Under the pieces are notes generated by a model that was given only the letters and a program-made list of their open reading frames with translations, was not told where the DNA came from and made no database searches. From contig JAIPIH010000002.1 in assembly GCA_021734835.1 (NCBI GenBank), forward strand, positions 205,979-243,893: a stretch of 37,915 bases of DNA, written 5' to 3'. How positions within the stretch are numbered: the first letter of the stretch is position 1; each line of letters begins with the position of its first letter. The position numbers and the translations under genes are program-made. Source of the stretch: Candidatus Cloacimonadota bacterium. GTDB lineage: Bacteria > Cloacimonadota > Cloacimonadia > Cloacimonadales > TCS61. Positions 18,507-27,462 of the stretch are shown one piece after another.

Positions 18507-19523
18507 ATGCAATGGGGAAATCCTTATTTACTTTTTTTACTGGTCATTATACCGGTTTTTCTGATCCTTATCTTTGCAGCTAATCATAGCAGAAAAAAGA
18601 ACTTCGCTAAATTTGCAGAAGTGAAATTCTATGATTTCTTTATGCTGGAATTCTCAAGTTTTCACTGGATTTTTAAGAATTTCCTGTTTGTCGGAGCAAT
18701 TTTTTTTCTGATCATTGCTTTAGCAATACCACGCTGGGGAAAGGAAGTTCAGATCATAAAGAAGGAAGGAATTGATATAGTTATTGCGCTTGACGTTTCT
18801 AAAAGTATGGATGCAACAGATATTCAACCCAGCCGCATTAAAAGGGCGAAAGATCAGATCTCATTATTTATCGATCAGCTCAAAGGTGATCGTATTGCTA
18901 TAGTAGCTTTTGCAGGAAAGAGTTTCGTACAATGTCCTTTAACTAACGATTATGGTTCGGCAAAACTTTTTCTTGATCTACTCGATACAGAATCTGTAGG
19001 ATCATACGGTACGAATATTGGAGCTGCAATAGAAAAATCATTAGAATTATTCCATGAAAAAGAAAAAAATAAAGTGATCATAATAGTAAGCGATGGAGAA
19101 GACTTAGCAGAAAATGCAGAAAAAATTGCTGCCAAAGCTGCACAGCAAAATGCTATAATCTATACCTTGGGAATTGGATCGCCGGAAGGAAGCACAATTC
19201 CTATTACTAATAAACAGGGTGATGTTGTTTATGCAAAAGATGATAAGGGTGATATAATTTTTACAAAGCTGGATATTAATACTTTAACCCAGATCGCACG
19301 AAAAACCAGAGGCCGCTTCTTCCCTATTACACCGCAGCAATCTGAAATTTTTGAGATCATGAAAAATATAAATTCATTAGAGAAAAAGAAATTAGATTCT
19401 AAGGAATATACCAGATATAAAGAACAATATCATTATTTTGTTATCATTGCATTATTGTTCTTAATAATAGAATCCTTTATAATCTATCGAAAAAAATCAA
19501 AGTTAAATAGAGTTTTAAAATGA
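18507..19523 (+). CDS. batB: BatB-type VWA membrane protein
   Basis: 338 residues. Paralogue of the batA product: two N-terminal membrane helices (about 6-24 and 58-75), a VWA domain with MIDAS DVSKS (96-100), and a C-terminal helix (about 311-329). VIIIVSDGEDL carries the third MIDAS aspartate. GGAG lies about 10 bases before the ATG. The stop overlaps the batC start (ATGA). Confidence 0.92.
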   Translation: MQWGNPYLLFLLVIIPVFLILIFAANHSRKKNFAKFAEVKFYDFFMLEFSSFHWIFKNFLFVGAIFFLIIALAIPRWGKEVQIIKKEGIDIVIALDVSKSMDATDIQPSRIKRAKDQISLFIDQLKGDRIAIVAFAGKSFVQCPLTNDYGSAKLFLDLLDTESVGSYGTNIGAAIEKSLELFHEKEKNKVIIIVSDGEDLAENAEKIAAKAAQQNAIIYTLGIGSPEGSTIPITNKQGDVVYAKDDKGDIIFTKLDINTLTQIARKTRGRFFPITPQQSEIFEIMKNINSLEKKKLDSKEYTRYKEQYHYFVIIALLFLIIESFIIYRKKSKLNRVLK

Positions 19524-20227
19524 AAACTAAATTATTAATCTTATTTTTGCTTGTCTTTGTAAGTTTTTTATCAGCCGAACTGGTTAATTATGACAAAGTT
19601 ATAAGAAATTCAAAAGGCCAAAGATATTATGATAAGAAAAGTTACCAGCAGGCAGGTGATACATTCAAAAAAAATGCTTTAGAGTATCCAAAAGATCCTC
19701 GGTTACATTTTAATCAGGCAAACGCCCAAGTGAAAAATGACTTGCTGGAAGAAGCTGAACAAAATTACAATCTTGCTTTAAGCAACAATTCGTTTAATGA
19801 AAGATCTGAGGCCTTGCAGAATTTAGGTAATGTGAAATTCAAGCAAAAAGATTATAAAAATGCCATCAAATATTATCGTGATTCTCTTATAGAAGATCCT
19901 GAGAATGCAGATGCACGTCACAATTATGAACTCACTGCAAGAATGTTACAAAAACAGCAGCAGCAAAAGCAGGAAAGCGATCAGAATAAAGATAACGATG
20001 ATAAAGATCAGGAAAATGATCAAAAAAATAAGCCGGGCGACCAGCAAGAAGAAAAACAAAAGCAAGAGGAAAAAAAACAGCAAACCCAAGAACAAAAAAT
20101 GAAAGAACAGAAAAAAGAAGATGCTGATAAAATGTTGAAAGCATTATTACAAAAAGAGAAAGAAGAGATGAAGAAACAAAAACAGAAAATGAATATTGAC
20201 AGATCTAAAACCGGTAAGTACTGGTAA
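19520..20227 (+). CDS. batC: BatC-type TPR protein
   Basis: 235 residues. A signal peptide (1-19), about three TPR repeats (residues 28-140; for example ALQNLGNVKFKQKDYKNAIKYYRDSL), then a low-complexity Gln/Lys/Glu/Asp tail (about 143-225). This matches BatC, a periplasmic TPR protein that pairs with the VWA proteins. The tail is coded by very purine-rich DNA, which may make the region prone to slippage. Confidence 0.88.
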   Translation: MKTKLLILFLLVFVSFLSAELVNYDKVIRNSKGQRYYDKKSYQQAGDTFKKNALEYPKDPRLHFNQANAQVKNDLLEEAEQNYNLALSNNSFNERSEALQNLGNVKFKQKDYKNAIKYYRDSLIEDPENADARHNYELTARMLQKQQQQKQESDQNKDNDDKDQENDQKNKPGDQQEEKQKQEEKKQQTQEQKMKEQKKEDADKMLKALLQKEKEEMKKQKQKMNIDRSKTGKYW

Positions 20228-20254
20228 ATCCAAATAAAAAGAGATCAGGATATT

Positions 20255-22027
20255 ATGAAGAAATTATTATTGTTGATTTTATTTTTTAACACTTTTCTAT
20301 TACTGGCTCAAGAGATAGAAATTGATTCTTATGTGGATAAAAATAAGATAGGAATATCCGATATGTTAACCTTTACGATCGAGATCAGCGGTGAAAATGT
20401 ACCCAATATATCAGCACCAGTTCTCCCTGAATTCAATGATTTCGAAAATCTGGGAACTTCATCTTCGTCATCATCAAATTATTCCATAATAAATGGGAAA
20501 ATGTCCTCTAAAATAACCAGAAATTATTCTTACACACTACGCCCGGTTGGAACCGGAAATTATTTGATCCCCCCGATCACTCTTGAAATCCAAAATAAAA
20601 AATTCACAACCGATCCAATACATATTCAAGTTGTTGAAGGCAGTACAGAGCCTGCACCGCCTGCATCTTCAAACTTTCGCAGCAGAACAGATCAATCATC
20701 TGATATAGCTGATAACCTATTCCTCAGAGTTGAAATAAGTAAAAAGAATGTTTACCTTTCCGAGCCAATAATCGTTGATTATAAACTTTATTCCAGAGAC
20801 GATATTGCTAATTTAGCATTTGCCGGTGATACTAATTTTGAAGGTTTTTGGAAAGAAGATGTTTTCACACCGGAGAGTATAAATTTTAAGCAAGAAACTT
20901 ATCGGGATGTTAGATACAATGTGATGTTAATGCGATCCGTTGCACTCTTCCCCACTCAAACAGGCCAGCTGGAAATTCCTTCTCTGAGTTTAAATGTCGA
21001 TATTAGAGAAAAGTCCCGCAATTTTTTTGACTTTGGCTCAACAAGGAGATATTCTATCCAAAATGATCCGGAAACAATTCAGGTTAAACCTATACCAACC
21101 GAAAACAGACCTGCAGATTATGTTAATGCAGTTGGTTCTTTCCAATTAACCAGCGGTATTAGTGAGACCAACCTTAAGGTTGGAGATTCATTCACTTTGA
21201 CAATAATAATAACCGGCAATGGAAACTTGAAACAATTTGATGTTCCAAAATTGCCAAAAGTAACTAACTTAAGATTTCTGGATCCAGAGATATCAACTGA
21301 GATCAATAAAAATGTTATCTCTGGTAAGAAAACGATAAAGTATCTTATTATAGCACAAGAAAAAGGCAATTATATACTTCCTGCAATTACCTTTACATAT
21401 TTTGATACTGACAAACACAGCTTTAAAACTTTAAGAACAAATCCAATTGATCTAGCAGTCAGAGAAGGGAATTTACCTTTTATAAGCAGCAGCAATGCCC
21501 AATCTATTGTTAATGAAGAGGGAGCTGACATTGGGTTTGTCATAACTAATAAGCAGATTCGATCACAGAAACTGTATTTTAACAGCTTTGTCTATTGGCT
21601 GATATGGTTTATTATATTCCTCTTTATTCCGGGTTCATACCTCTATTCCCAAGAAAGAGATAAGCTTAAAACCAATGCAGATTATGTGAGACAGAAACAA
21701 GCTGCAAAAGTACTAAAAAAATATATGAAACAAGCCAGTCTGCTTGTTAATAAGAATGAACCAGGTTTCTATACAACAGTTCAGCAAGGATTAGGTAATT
21801 ACTTAGCCGATAAACTTAAGGAACCTCGTGGCAGTACAACTGATAAGATCATTTTAGCATTAACTGCCAAACAAGTACCTCCAATGCTGCTTAAGAACGT
21901 TCAAACTATTTTCGAAACTTGCGATCAAGCGCGCTTTATGCCGGGTGGATTTTCCCAAGAGAAAATAAAATTAGACTTTAAACTTGTGAATGATACAATA
22001 AAAGAAATTATTAAATGTAAATTATAG
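20255..22027 (+). CDS. batD: BatD family protein
   Basis: 590 residues, the usual BatD size. A signal peptide (1-18, LLLAQ), repeated Ig-like domains with BatD blocks (EIDSYVDKNKIGISDMLTFTIEISGENV; NLFLRVEISKKNVYLSEPIIVDYKLYSR; VGDSFTLTIIITGNGNLKQFDVPKLP), a membrane helix near residues 445-463 and a cytoplasmic helical tail. It is likely the periplasmic scaffold of the Bat complex. Confidence 0.92.
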   Translation: MKKLLLLILFFNTFLLLAQEIEIDSYVDKNKIGISDMLTFTIEISGENVPNISAPVLPEFNDFENLGTSSSSSSNYSIINGKMSSKITRNYSYTLRPVGTGNYLIPPITLEIQNKKFTTDPIHIQVVEGSTEPAPPASSNFRSRTDQSSDIADNLFLRVEISKKNVYLSEPIIVDYKLYSRDDIANLAFAGDTNFEGFWKEDVFTPESINFKQETYRDVRYNVMLMRSVALFPTQTGQLEIPSLSLNVDIREKSRNFFDFGSTRRYSIQNDPETIQVKPIPTENRPADYVNAVGSFQLTSGISETNLKVGDSFTLTIIITGNGNLKQFDVPKLPKVTNLRFLDPEISTEINKNVISGKKTIKYLIIAQEKGNYILPAITFTYFDTDKHSFKTLRTNPIDLAVREGNLPFISSSNAQSIVNEEGADIGFVITNKQIRSQKLYFNSFVYWLIWFIIFLFIPGSYLYSQERDKLKTNADYVRQKQAAKVLKKYMKQASLLVNKNEPGFYTTVQQGLGNYLADKLKEPRGSTTDKIILALTAKQVPPMLLKNVQTIFETCDQARFMPGGFSQEKIKLDFKLVNDTIKEIIKCKL

Positions 22028-22040
22028 AGGGTAAGAAAAT

Positions 22041-22808
22041 ATGTATAAGTTAATGTTAACTTTTGTGCTTTTACTTACAATAAGCAGTGTAATTGGCGAA
22101 AATCAGATTGATGATATATTTAATCAGGCAATTTCATCCTATGAAAATCGTGACTTTGAATCTGCCTTGGAAAAATTCGTCTTAATTGAAAATCAAGGCG
22201 TTATAAATGCTGATCTTTACTACAATATCGGGAATTGTTACTTCCGACTCAACAGTATCGGCAGATCTATATTATATTATAAATTAGCATTGAAAGTCAA
22301 AGCTGATCATCTGGCTGCCAGAAGAAATCTGGAACATGCCCTTTCTATTACAAAAGACGCCCAAAAGCTGGAAACTGAAAATGTTTTCAGATCATTCTGG
22401 CTCAAAGCTTTTAATTCTATCTCTTTGAATTTGTTAGCAATTCTTACGCTTGTGATCTTTTTTGTTATTGTTGTACTGATAAGCATGATGATAGGCATTT
22501 ATAGAAATCGGGAAAACGCTATTCCCATATTTGTTACAATTTTATTCATCTTTGTTTTTGTTATTTTACTCATTGTGAATGTTGTTAAATGGCAGGAATA
22601 TCACAGCAAAGATGAAGCAGTTTTGCTGAGTCCTTCTGCACTCGGATACAGTGGACCGGGAGAAGATTTCACGCGGGTTTTCACTATCCACGAGGGAATC
22701 ATCTTCAATATTGAGAAGGAAGACGGTTCATGGTGTTTGATCAAGCTAAAGAACGGACTTGGCGGATGGATAAAGAAAGACACCTTTGAGGTTGTGAAAT
22801 TTCGATAA
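22041..22808 (+). CDS. batE: BatE-type protein: TPR, two membrane helices, SH3-like tail
   Basis: 255 residues. A signal peptide (1-19), two TPR units (about 26-100, YYNIGNCYFRLNSIGRSILYYKLALK), two membrane helices (about 128-150 and 158-180) and a C-terminal bacterial SH3-like domain (LSPSALGYSGPGEDFTRVFTIHEG...DGSWCLIKLKNGLGGWIKKD). This is the BatE layout. The SH3 part may bind peptidoglycan, which suits the M23 peptidase gene that follows three bases later. Confidence 0.88.
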   Translation: MYKLMLTFVLLLTISSVIGENQIDDIFNQAISSYENRDFESALEKFVLIENQGVINADLYYNIGNCYFRLNSIGRSILYYKLALKVKADHLAARRNLEHALSITKDAQKLETENVFRSFWLKAFNSISLNLLAILTLVIFFVIVVLISMMIGIYRNRENAIPIFVTILFIFVFVILLIVNVVKWQEYHSKDEAVLLSPSALGYSGPGEDFTRVFTIHEGIIFNIEKEDGSWCLIKLKNGLGGWIKKDTFEVVKFR

Positions 22809-22811
22809 AAG

Positions 22812-23654
22812 ATGATGAAAATCTTTTTGTTCATACTAATTTATTTTTCTCTTCAATTAAGTGCTATCGATCTCATATCATTACGCGGTAACGCTGTTCA
22901 AGGCGGGTTAGCAATATGTGAATTAGATAGTTCTGTCGAAAAATTATTCTTAGATCACAAACCTGTACCAATTTCCAATACCAGTGCTATCATTGGATTT
23001 GATCGTGACGAGAAACTTAAACATAAATTAACTATTGTATTAAAGAATGGAGAAATGTATACATCAGTTTTTTACATTAAAAAAAAAGATTACAGCATTC
23101 AAAGAATTGATAACATAGAAGAACAATATGTGGAACAACCACATGATCAACAGTTAATTGAGCGAATTTCTTCAGAAGCATCGAAATTATTAAAAAGCAA
23201 AAACAAAATTTACAAAAATAAAAATCTCTACATTGAAGATTTTCACTTCCCACTAGACTCCAGAGAAATTACGGGATATTTTGGTACGCAGCGAATTTTA
23301 AACGGAATTCATAAGAAACCACACAACGGCTTAGATATTGCCGCTCCGTCCGGAACTGAGATAATAGCAATGACAACGGGAGTAGTTAAGTTAACAGGAG
23401 ATTATTTTTATAACGGTCGATTTGTTCTTTTAGATCACGGTAGTGGGTTAAGTTCCATTTATATCCATCTGAGCTCAATTAGTGTAGAAGTTGGAGATTA
23501 TATATTAGCAGGTGGAAAGATCGGTGAAGTTGGCTCGACAGGACGTTCAAGCGGAAATCATCTCCATTGGGGCGTTGGCTGGCGTCAGAAGAGGATAGAT
23601 CCGGAACAAATAACTAATATGGAAGATACTTTCTTAAAAATTATCAGAGAATAA
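22812..23654 (+). CDS. M23-family (LytM) peptidoglycan endopeptidase
   Basis: 280 residues. A signal peptide (1-18), a middle region with Ig-like character, and a LytM domain at about 145-275. The zinc ligands are complete: H171 and D175 (HNGLDIAAPSG), H250 and H252 (GNHLHWGVGW), with the active-site H219 (SIYIHLS). It should cleave peptide cross-links in the cell wall. Two consecutive ATG codons (22812, 22815) are possible starts. Last gene of the Bat operon. Confidence 0.92.
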   Translation: MMKIFLFILIYFSLQLSAIDLISLRGNAVQGGLAICELDSSVEKLFLDHKPVPISNTSAIIGFDRDEKLKHKLTIVLKNGEMYTSVFYIKKKDYSIQRIDNIEEQYVEQPHDQQLIERISSEASKLLKSKNKIYKNKNLYIEDFHFPLDSREITGYFGTQRILNGIHKKPHNGLDIAAPSGTEIIAMTTGVVKLTGDYFYNGRFVLLDHGSGLSSIYIHLSSISVEVGDYILAGGKIGEVGSTGRSSGNHLHWGVGWRQKRIDPEQITNMEDTFLKIIRE

Positions 23655-23690
23655 TCTGTACTTTTGATCATAAAAAGCCTAATTCTTCAG

Positions 23691-23738
23691 AACGTTAAAA
23701 AAAATATTTACCCTAAATAATGGAATAATTTATTCCAT
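23691..23738 (-). terminator. Possible terminator at the end of the LPP20-type gene
   Basis: A perfect palindrome, ATGGAATAA-T-TTATTCCAT (23720-23738), overlaps the end of the LPP20-type gene. On the minus strand a run of eight T follows about 20 bases later. The distance makes this only a weak terminator candidate between two convergent genes. Confidence 0.3.
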
Positions 23739-24752
23739 AATCAAACTGTCGAAATAATTTATCAGCTTACTTTTAAGTTGTTTATTGATCACTTTACCCA
23801 AAGTTCTTAGAGCTCGTTCTCTTGCTTCTAAAGCAGATACATGCCCTTCTCTGCCTTTTTCTGTCATTGAGACAATTGTATCATCCTTATCATCTTTTAC
23901 ACTTATCTGAAGCTCATACCGTACAAATTCCAAATTTCTTTTTAAATCTGTTTTTTCCAATAAAATATTGCCGTTTATCCTTAGAACGTTGTCTTTAGAA
24001 AGAATAAAACCGAGATCATTAACCATTTCTTCCAGCATAATTGTGATTTTATTATCTTTATCATTATTAATATTAATTCCGCAAGTTACTGCTGTCGCGG
24101 CTTCTTTGGCTAATTTAACAATCTTCTCATGCTGGTAGCTAATTTCTAACATATCAATAGCAGAAGGGAAAATAATGCTTAATTGAGCAAGCAAAACTTC
24201 ATTGATTGCGCTAACTGTTAAAGCAGCACTACCTGCTGCATATTTCATAAGAGGATCATTTGTCTCAGTCGCACTTTTTACAAAATATTCTATGCGCTGA
24301 GAGTTCTTATCTATCTTACTTTCATAAATTTCTGCTGTTTTAAATCTATTCAAATAGGCTATTGCATAAACCCGGCCTAAATCGTCAGTATAGCTTTCAC
24401 CAAATTGGATATTAAAGAGTGTTTGTTGAGCTTGAATGTTTACATTTTTATTAACTTCAGTTTGTTCCTCAATGGAGGTTTTTTTGTTTTTTGTTAATTC
24501 AAAATAACGTTGAGTTACAGTCTCTTCCGCCTTAACATTCGATTCAAAAATTCGAGCCAGATTTCCTGCTGCCATATTTTCAGCACTGCTTCTTGAGTCA
24601 CCTTCTCCAATCGCAGTGAGATACTGTTGTTCGGAATAAACTACCTTAGGATTTTTAAGCCATTCAGGTTGAGTAGATTTTTTCTTTTTAGCGTGTGCTA
24701 CACAGGAAATTACCAAGATCATAATTATTAAAAGCAGAACAGTTTTTTTCAT
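23730..24752 (-). CDS. LPP20-family lipoprotein
   Basis: 340 residues. The N-terminal signal ends in VISC, a lipobox, so it is probably lipid-anchored. PEWLKNPKVVYSEQQYLTAIGEGDSRSSAENMAAGNLARIFESNV is the LPP20 signature (PxW, then a GxG...A-rich helix). The start is ATG 24752 with AGAGGAA upstream, not four codons earlier. Third gene of an lpoB / COG3014-like / LPP20 set. Such trios are probably envelope assembly factors; the exact role is not known. Confidence 0.85.
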   Translation of the reverse strand: MKKTVLLLIIMILVISCVAHAKKKKSTQPEWLKNPKVVYSEQQYLTAIGEGDSRSSAENMAAGNLARIFESNVKAEETVTQRYFELTKNKKTSIEEQTEVNKNVNIQAQQTLFNIQFGESYTDDLGRVYAIAYLNRFKTAEIYESKIDKNSQRIEYFVKSATETNDPLMKYAAGSAALTVSAINEVLLAQLSIIFPSAIDMLEISYQHEKIVKLAKEAATAVTCGININNDKDNKITIMLEEMVNDLGFILSKDNVLRINGNILLEKTDLKRNLEFVRYELQISVKDDKDDTIVSMTEKGREGHVSALEARERALRTLGKVINKQLKSKLINYFDSLIME

Positions 24753-24773
24753 AATTCCTCTCATAAATTATTT

Positions 24774-26168
24774 TTAGTTAAGATAAAATGATTCAAATAA
24801 ATTCAAGCCTGTAACTGAAATATTCTTTTCTCCCAGCGAGTGCACAAACAGAACAGAGCCATTTTTAGAATAATATTTCAATTTGATATTATGTTTTCCC
24901 GGAGTAACTTCTATTTCAGTAATGAGAGTTTTTGCCGGGAAAAATCTTGAAATACGCAGATCGGCATTTTCAGTTGCATCTACAATAGCATCAGTAGCTA
25001 ATCTAGCAGCAAATCCCAACAACGGATTATCGATCTTTTTTTCCAATTCCTGCTTACGTTTTGTGGCAAAAAGACCCTTTATTACAGTTCTGGTAATCGT
25101 TTTCAGGTAGATGATCGGTTCTTTAATTTTAAAAGTTTCCAGTGCAACTTTTTCTATGTCTTCAATCATTTTAAGGTCACCTGCTGAAACACCGTCAATA
25201 AGTACTTCCACTCGCCCAACATTAGAATCAACAGGTTTTAAAAAAGGTAGTTGAAATTTAAAATGATATCCTTTTTGCACACCCTGCCAGCTAATAACAT
25301 CAAGTGTCTGCAAATTTTGATTACCTCGGGGATTTTCTTTTGTCGTACCAATGATGATCAAATCTTTTTCAGTGTGAATATAAAGTGTATTTGCTTTTTT
25401 ATCAGGAGCTCTGCCTGTAAAAGATATCAGATTTATCCTTGCTTTATCAGAGTTATTCAGATAATTGTTTAACTGCGGTTTGGGAAAACTGTAGATCTGA
25501 GATTGTAAACGCCATGCTTCATTGATCTTTTCCAAATCGATTCTAGCATCATCCCATTTATCTTCAGCACGATATAACAACATACTTAAATATCTGCCTA
25601 AAGCTGAGTTATGAAATTTGTTCTCCGAAACTTCGAAATCTTTCTTTTTATCACCTGATTTGTTATATTCCTTTGCCATTTTCTTATGCTTTTGTTCCAG
25701 CATTGATAACTTTTCATCAATCCTTCTGATCTCAACAAAGGCTTCATCAAATTGATCAAGTTCAATATAATTCAGAGCTTTGAAAATATTTAAATAAATA
25801 TCCTCATAATCTTCTCCGGAATATTCCAGAACATTATCATTAAGCAGCATTGAGGCCGCTCCGCGTGACACACTTTTAGTAAACAGTTCATCAAACGCAT
25901 CTTCTGCTTTGGATAATAGAGCATTACTTTTCTGAAAATTACCATTATAATGATGAAGCATACCCGCATCTAAGTAATAGAGTGCCTGTTCTTTTTGCTT
26001 ATAAGATTTCCCCTTCGACGCTTCAATTTGGTTCAAAGCTCCTTGATAATCATGGGCTATTAATTTCTTTTGTATCCCTAAAAATTGATCTTTAGAACTT
26101 CTTGTGTTCGCACAGCTCATGCTAAACAATAACAGTAATGTTAATATTGTTTGAAAAAATCTATTCAT
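24774..26168 (-). CDS. COG3014-like TPR lipoprotein
   Basis: 464 residues. Lipobox SMSC at about residues 16-19. The N-terminal half is helical and TPR-like (DYQGALNQIEASKGK; YYLDAGMLHHYNGNFQKSNALLSKAEDAF; NIFKALNYIELDQFDEAFVEIRRIDEKL). The C-terminal half is beta-rich (TPGKHNIKLKYYSKNGS). I assign it to the COG3014-type family by layout and its place between lpoB and LPP20 genes. Function unknown. The start lacks a strong Shine-Dalgarno sequence and lies 7 bases after the lpoB stop, which suggests translational coupling. Confidence 0.75.
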   Translation of the reverse strand: MNRFFQTILTLLLLFSMSCANTRSSKDQFLGIQKKLIAHDYQGALNQIEASKGKSYKQKEQALYYLDAGMLHHYNGNFQKSNALLSKAEDAFDELFTKSVSRGAASMLLNDNVLEYSGEDYEDIYLNIFKALNYIELDQFDEAFVEIRRIDEKLSMLEQKHKKMAKEYNKSGDKKKDFEVSENKFHNSALGRYLSMLLYRAEDKWDDARIDLEKINEAWRLQSQIYSFPKPQLNNYLNNSDKARINLISFTGRAPDKKANTLYIHTEKDLIIIGTTKENPRGNQNLQTLDVISWQGVQKGYHFKFQLPFLKPVDSNVGRVEVLIDGVSAGDLKMIEDIEKVALETFKIKEPIIYLKTITRTVIKGLFATKRKQELEKKIDNPLLGFAARLATDAIVDATENADLRISRFFPAKTLITEIEVTPGKHNIKLKYYSKNGSVLFVHSLGEKNISVTGLNLFESFYLN

Positions 26169-26175
26169 GCTTTAT

Positions 26176-26787
26176 TTACCATTTTGCATTACTTTTTTTA
26201 ATGAATTTTTTTATTTCCTTTGAACCTATCCAAACCTTTTCATTAGTTTCCACATTTATTAATTCAAGATCTACCTGATAGAATTTTACAGCTCTACCGC
26301 CGCTTGCATCAGTATTGGACTTTATCCCGCCTTGCAGCATGAAATCAGCACCAGATTCTGCTGCTAGTCGCTTAGCAGTTGCATCAGTTGCAAAGGATTG
26401 TTGTTCGAGTCTCTCCTGTCTTATCTCAAGACGTTCTTTGCTGCCTGCAACAAATTTAACTCTACTACTGTTGATCAATTCCCGTTCTATATCTTTGATG
26501 AATGTTTCGGATTGAATATGCTCTGAACTGAGATTTCTGATAGCGCCAACGATAACAACAGGTTTTCTACCGACATCAGAGACAAAATCCTGCAGCCAGG
26601 AACGGTACATGAGATCTTTTACCATCTGCTCGGCTACGAGGCGAGAATCTGTATCATTCCAGTTACCGCTTATGTCTGATACTTCTTCTGCTGAAACTCT
26701 GGTAACCGTTCTGGTTGATGAAGCACAACCTGCCAACATAAGCATTAAAACCAAAATGCTGATTGTGAATATAGTAAATTTTTTCAT
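26176..26787 (-). CDS. lpoB: LpoB-type penicillin-binding-protein activator lipoprotein
   Basis: 203 residues. Lipobox LAGC near residue 21. SRLVAEQMVKDLMYRSWLQDF, PVVIVGAIRNLSSEHIQSETFIKDIERELINSSRVKFV and AAESGADFMLQGGI are the LpoB family blocks. In E. coli LpoB stimulates PBP1b from the outer membrane; the family is broader than that role. GAGGAGGA precedes the ATG. First gene of the three-gene lipoprotein cluster. Confidence 0.88.
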   Translation of the reverse strand: MKKFTIFTISILVLMLMLAGCASSTRTVTRVSAEEVSDISGNWNDTDSRLVAEQMVKDLMYRSWLQDFVSDVGRKPVVIVGAIRNLSSEHIQSETFIKDIERELINSSRVKFVAGSKERLEIRQERLEQQSFATDATAKRLAAESGADFMLQGGIKSNTDASGGRAVKFYQVDLELINVETNEKVWIGSKEIKKFIKKSNAKW

Positions 26788-26814
26788 AAATCCTCCTCTT
26801 TCTTTGACTTTAAT

Positions 26815-26842
26815 AACTTTGATTTAGTTGATAAAATGTCAA
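26815..26842 (-). promoter_or_regulatory. Putative lpoB operon promoter
   Basis: TTGACA on the minus strand at 26842-26837, about 50 bases before the lpoB ATG. AAGTTATT lies about 17 bases downstream as a poor -10 candidate. Confidence 0.4.
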
Positions 26843-26861
26843 ATAATTTATATTATCCGCA

Positions 26862-26888
26862 AAGAACCCGGCGAAATACCAGGTTCTT
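26862..26888 (-). terminator. Probable terminator of the kor operon
   Basis: A 10-bp stem with one mismatch (AAGAACCCGG at 62-71, CCAGGTTCTT at 79-88; loop CGAAATA), 34 bases past the last kor gene. The T run on the minus strand is short, so termination may be weak. Confidence 0.5.
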
Positions 26889-26922
26889 CTTAGATGTATT
26901 ATATTTGTTTAGCTGACTAAGA

Positions 26923-27462
26923 TTATTTTTTCCCTATATCAATTCCTTTTTTTATCGCTATTAGATTAGCCTTTAAAAGTTCTGGGTTCTTTTTCTTTAG
27001 GAAATTAGTTAGATCTTTTTCCAGTGTCTCATATTTAATTATATTAGTCTTTCCAATTACAATCCCAATAGCAACCATATTCAGAACTTTCATGCTGCCT
27101 ATCTCTGAAGCTATCTCATTCATTGGTGCCTCTATAACAGTAATGTCATCCCTTTTGATGCCATGAGGGCACATATCCGAATTGGCAATCAGAATTCCAT
27201 TTTTTTTGATGTTAGGTCCGAATTTATCGATCGACGGCTGATTTAAGGCAACTAGGATATCTGGATAAGTTACTAATGGGGAAGCTATCGGTTTATCTGA
27301 TATTATTGCTGAAACATTAGCAGTTCCACCTCTCATTTCCGGACCATAAGATGGCAGCCATGATACATTCAGGCCTTCACCCATTCCGGATTTTGCTAGA
27401 AATTTTCCGATCGTAAGTGCACCTTGTCCTCCAAAGCCGGAGCAAATGATCTCTGTTTTCAT
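26923..27462 (-). CDS. korC: 2-oxoacid:ferredoxin oxidoreductase, gamma subunit
   Basis: 179 residues, single-domain gamma subunit. ICSGFGGQGALTIGKFLAKSGM is the family N-terminal motif, with SYGPEMRGGTANVSAIISDKPIASPLV following. Last gene of ferredoxin-alpha-beta-gamma; its ATG overlaps the beta stop by one base (TAATG). The order matches korDABC (2-oxoglutarate) but 2-ketoisovalerate enzymes look alike, so the substrate is not settled. Confidence 0.9.
   Translation of the reverse strand: MKTEIICSGFGGQGALTIGKFLAKSGMGEGLNVSWLPSYGPEMRGGTANVSAIISDKPIASPLVTYPDILVALNQPSIDKFGPNIKKNGILIANSDMCPHGIKRDDITVIEAPMNEIASEIGSMKVLNMVAIGIVIGKTNIIKYETLEKDLTNFLKKKNPELLKANLIAIKKGIDIGKK

Noticed and set aside
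26862..26888. DGR-like hairpin outside the DGR
   Set aside because: It lies right after korC, has a mismatch, and is better explained as a terminator.
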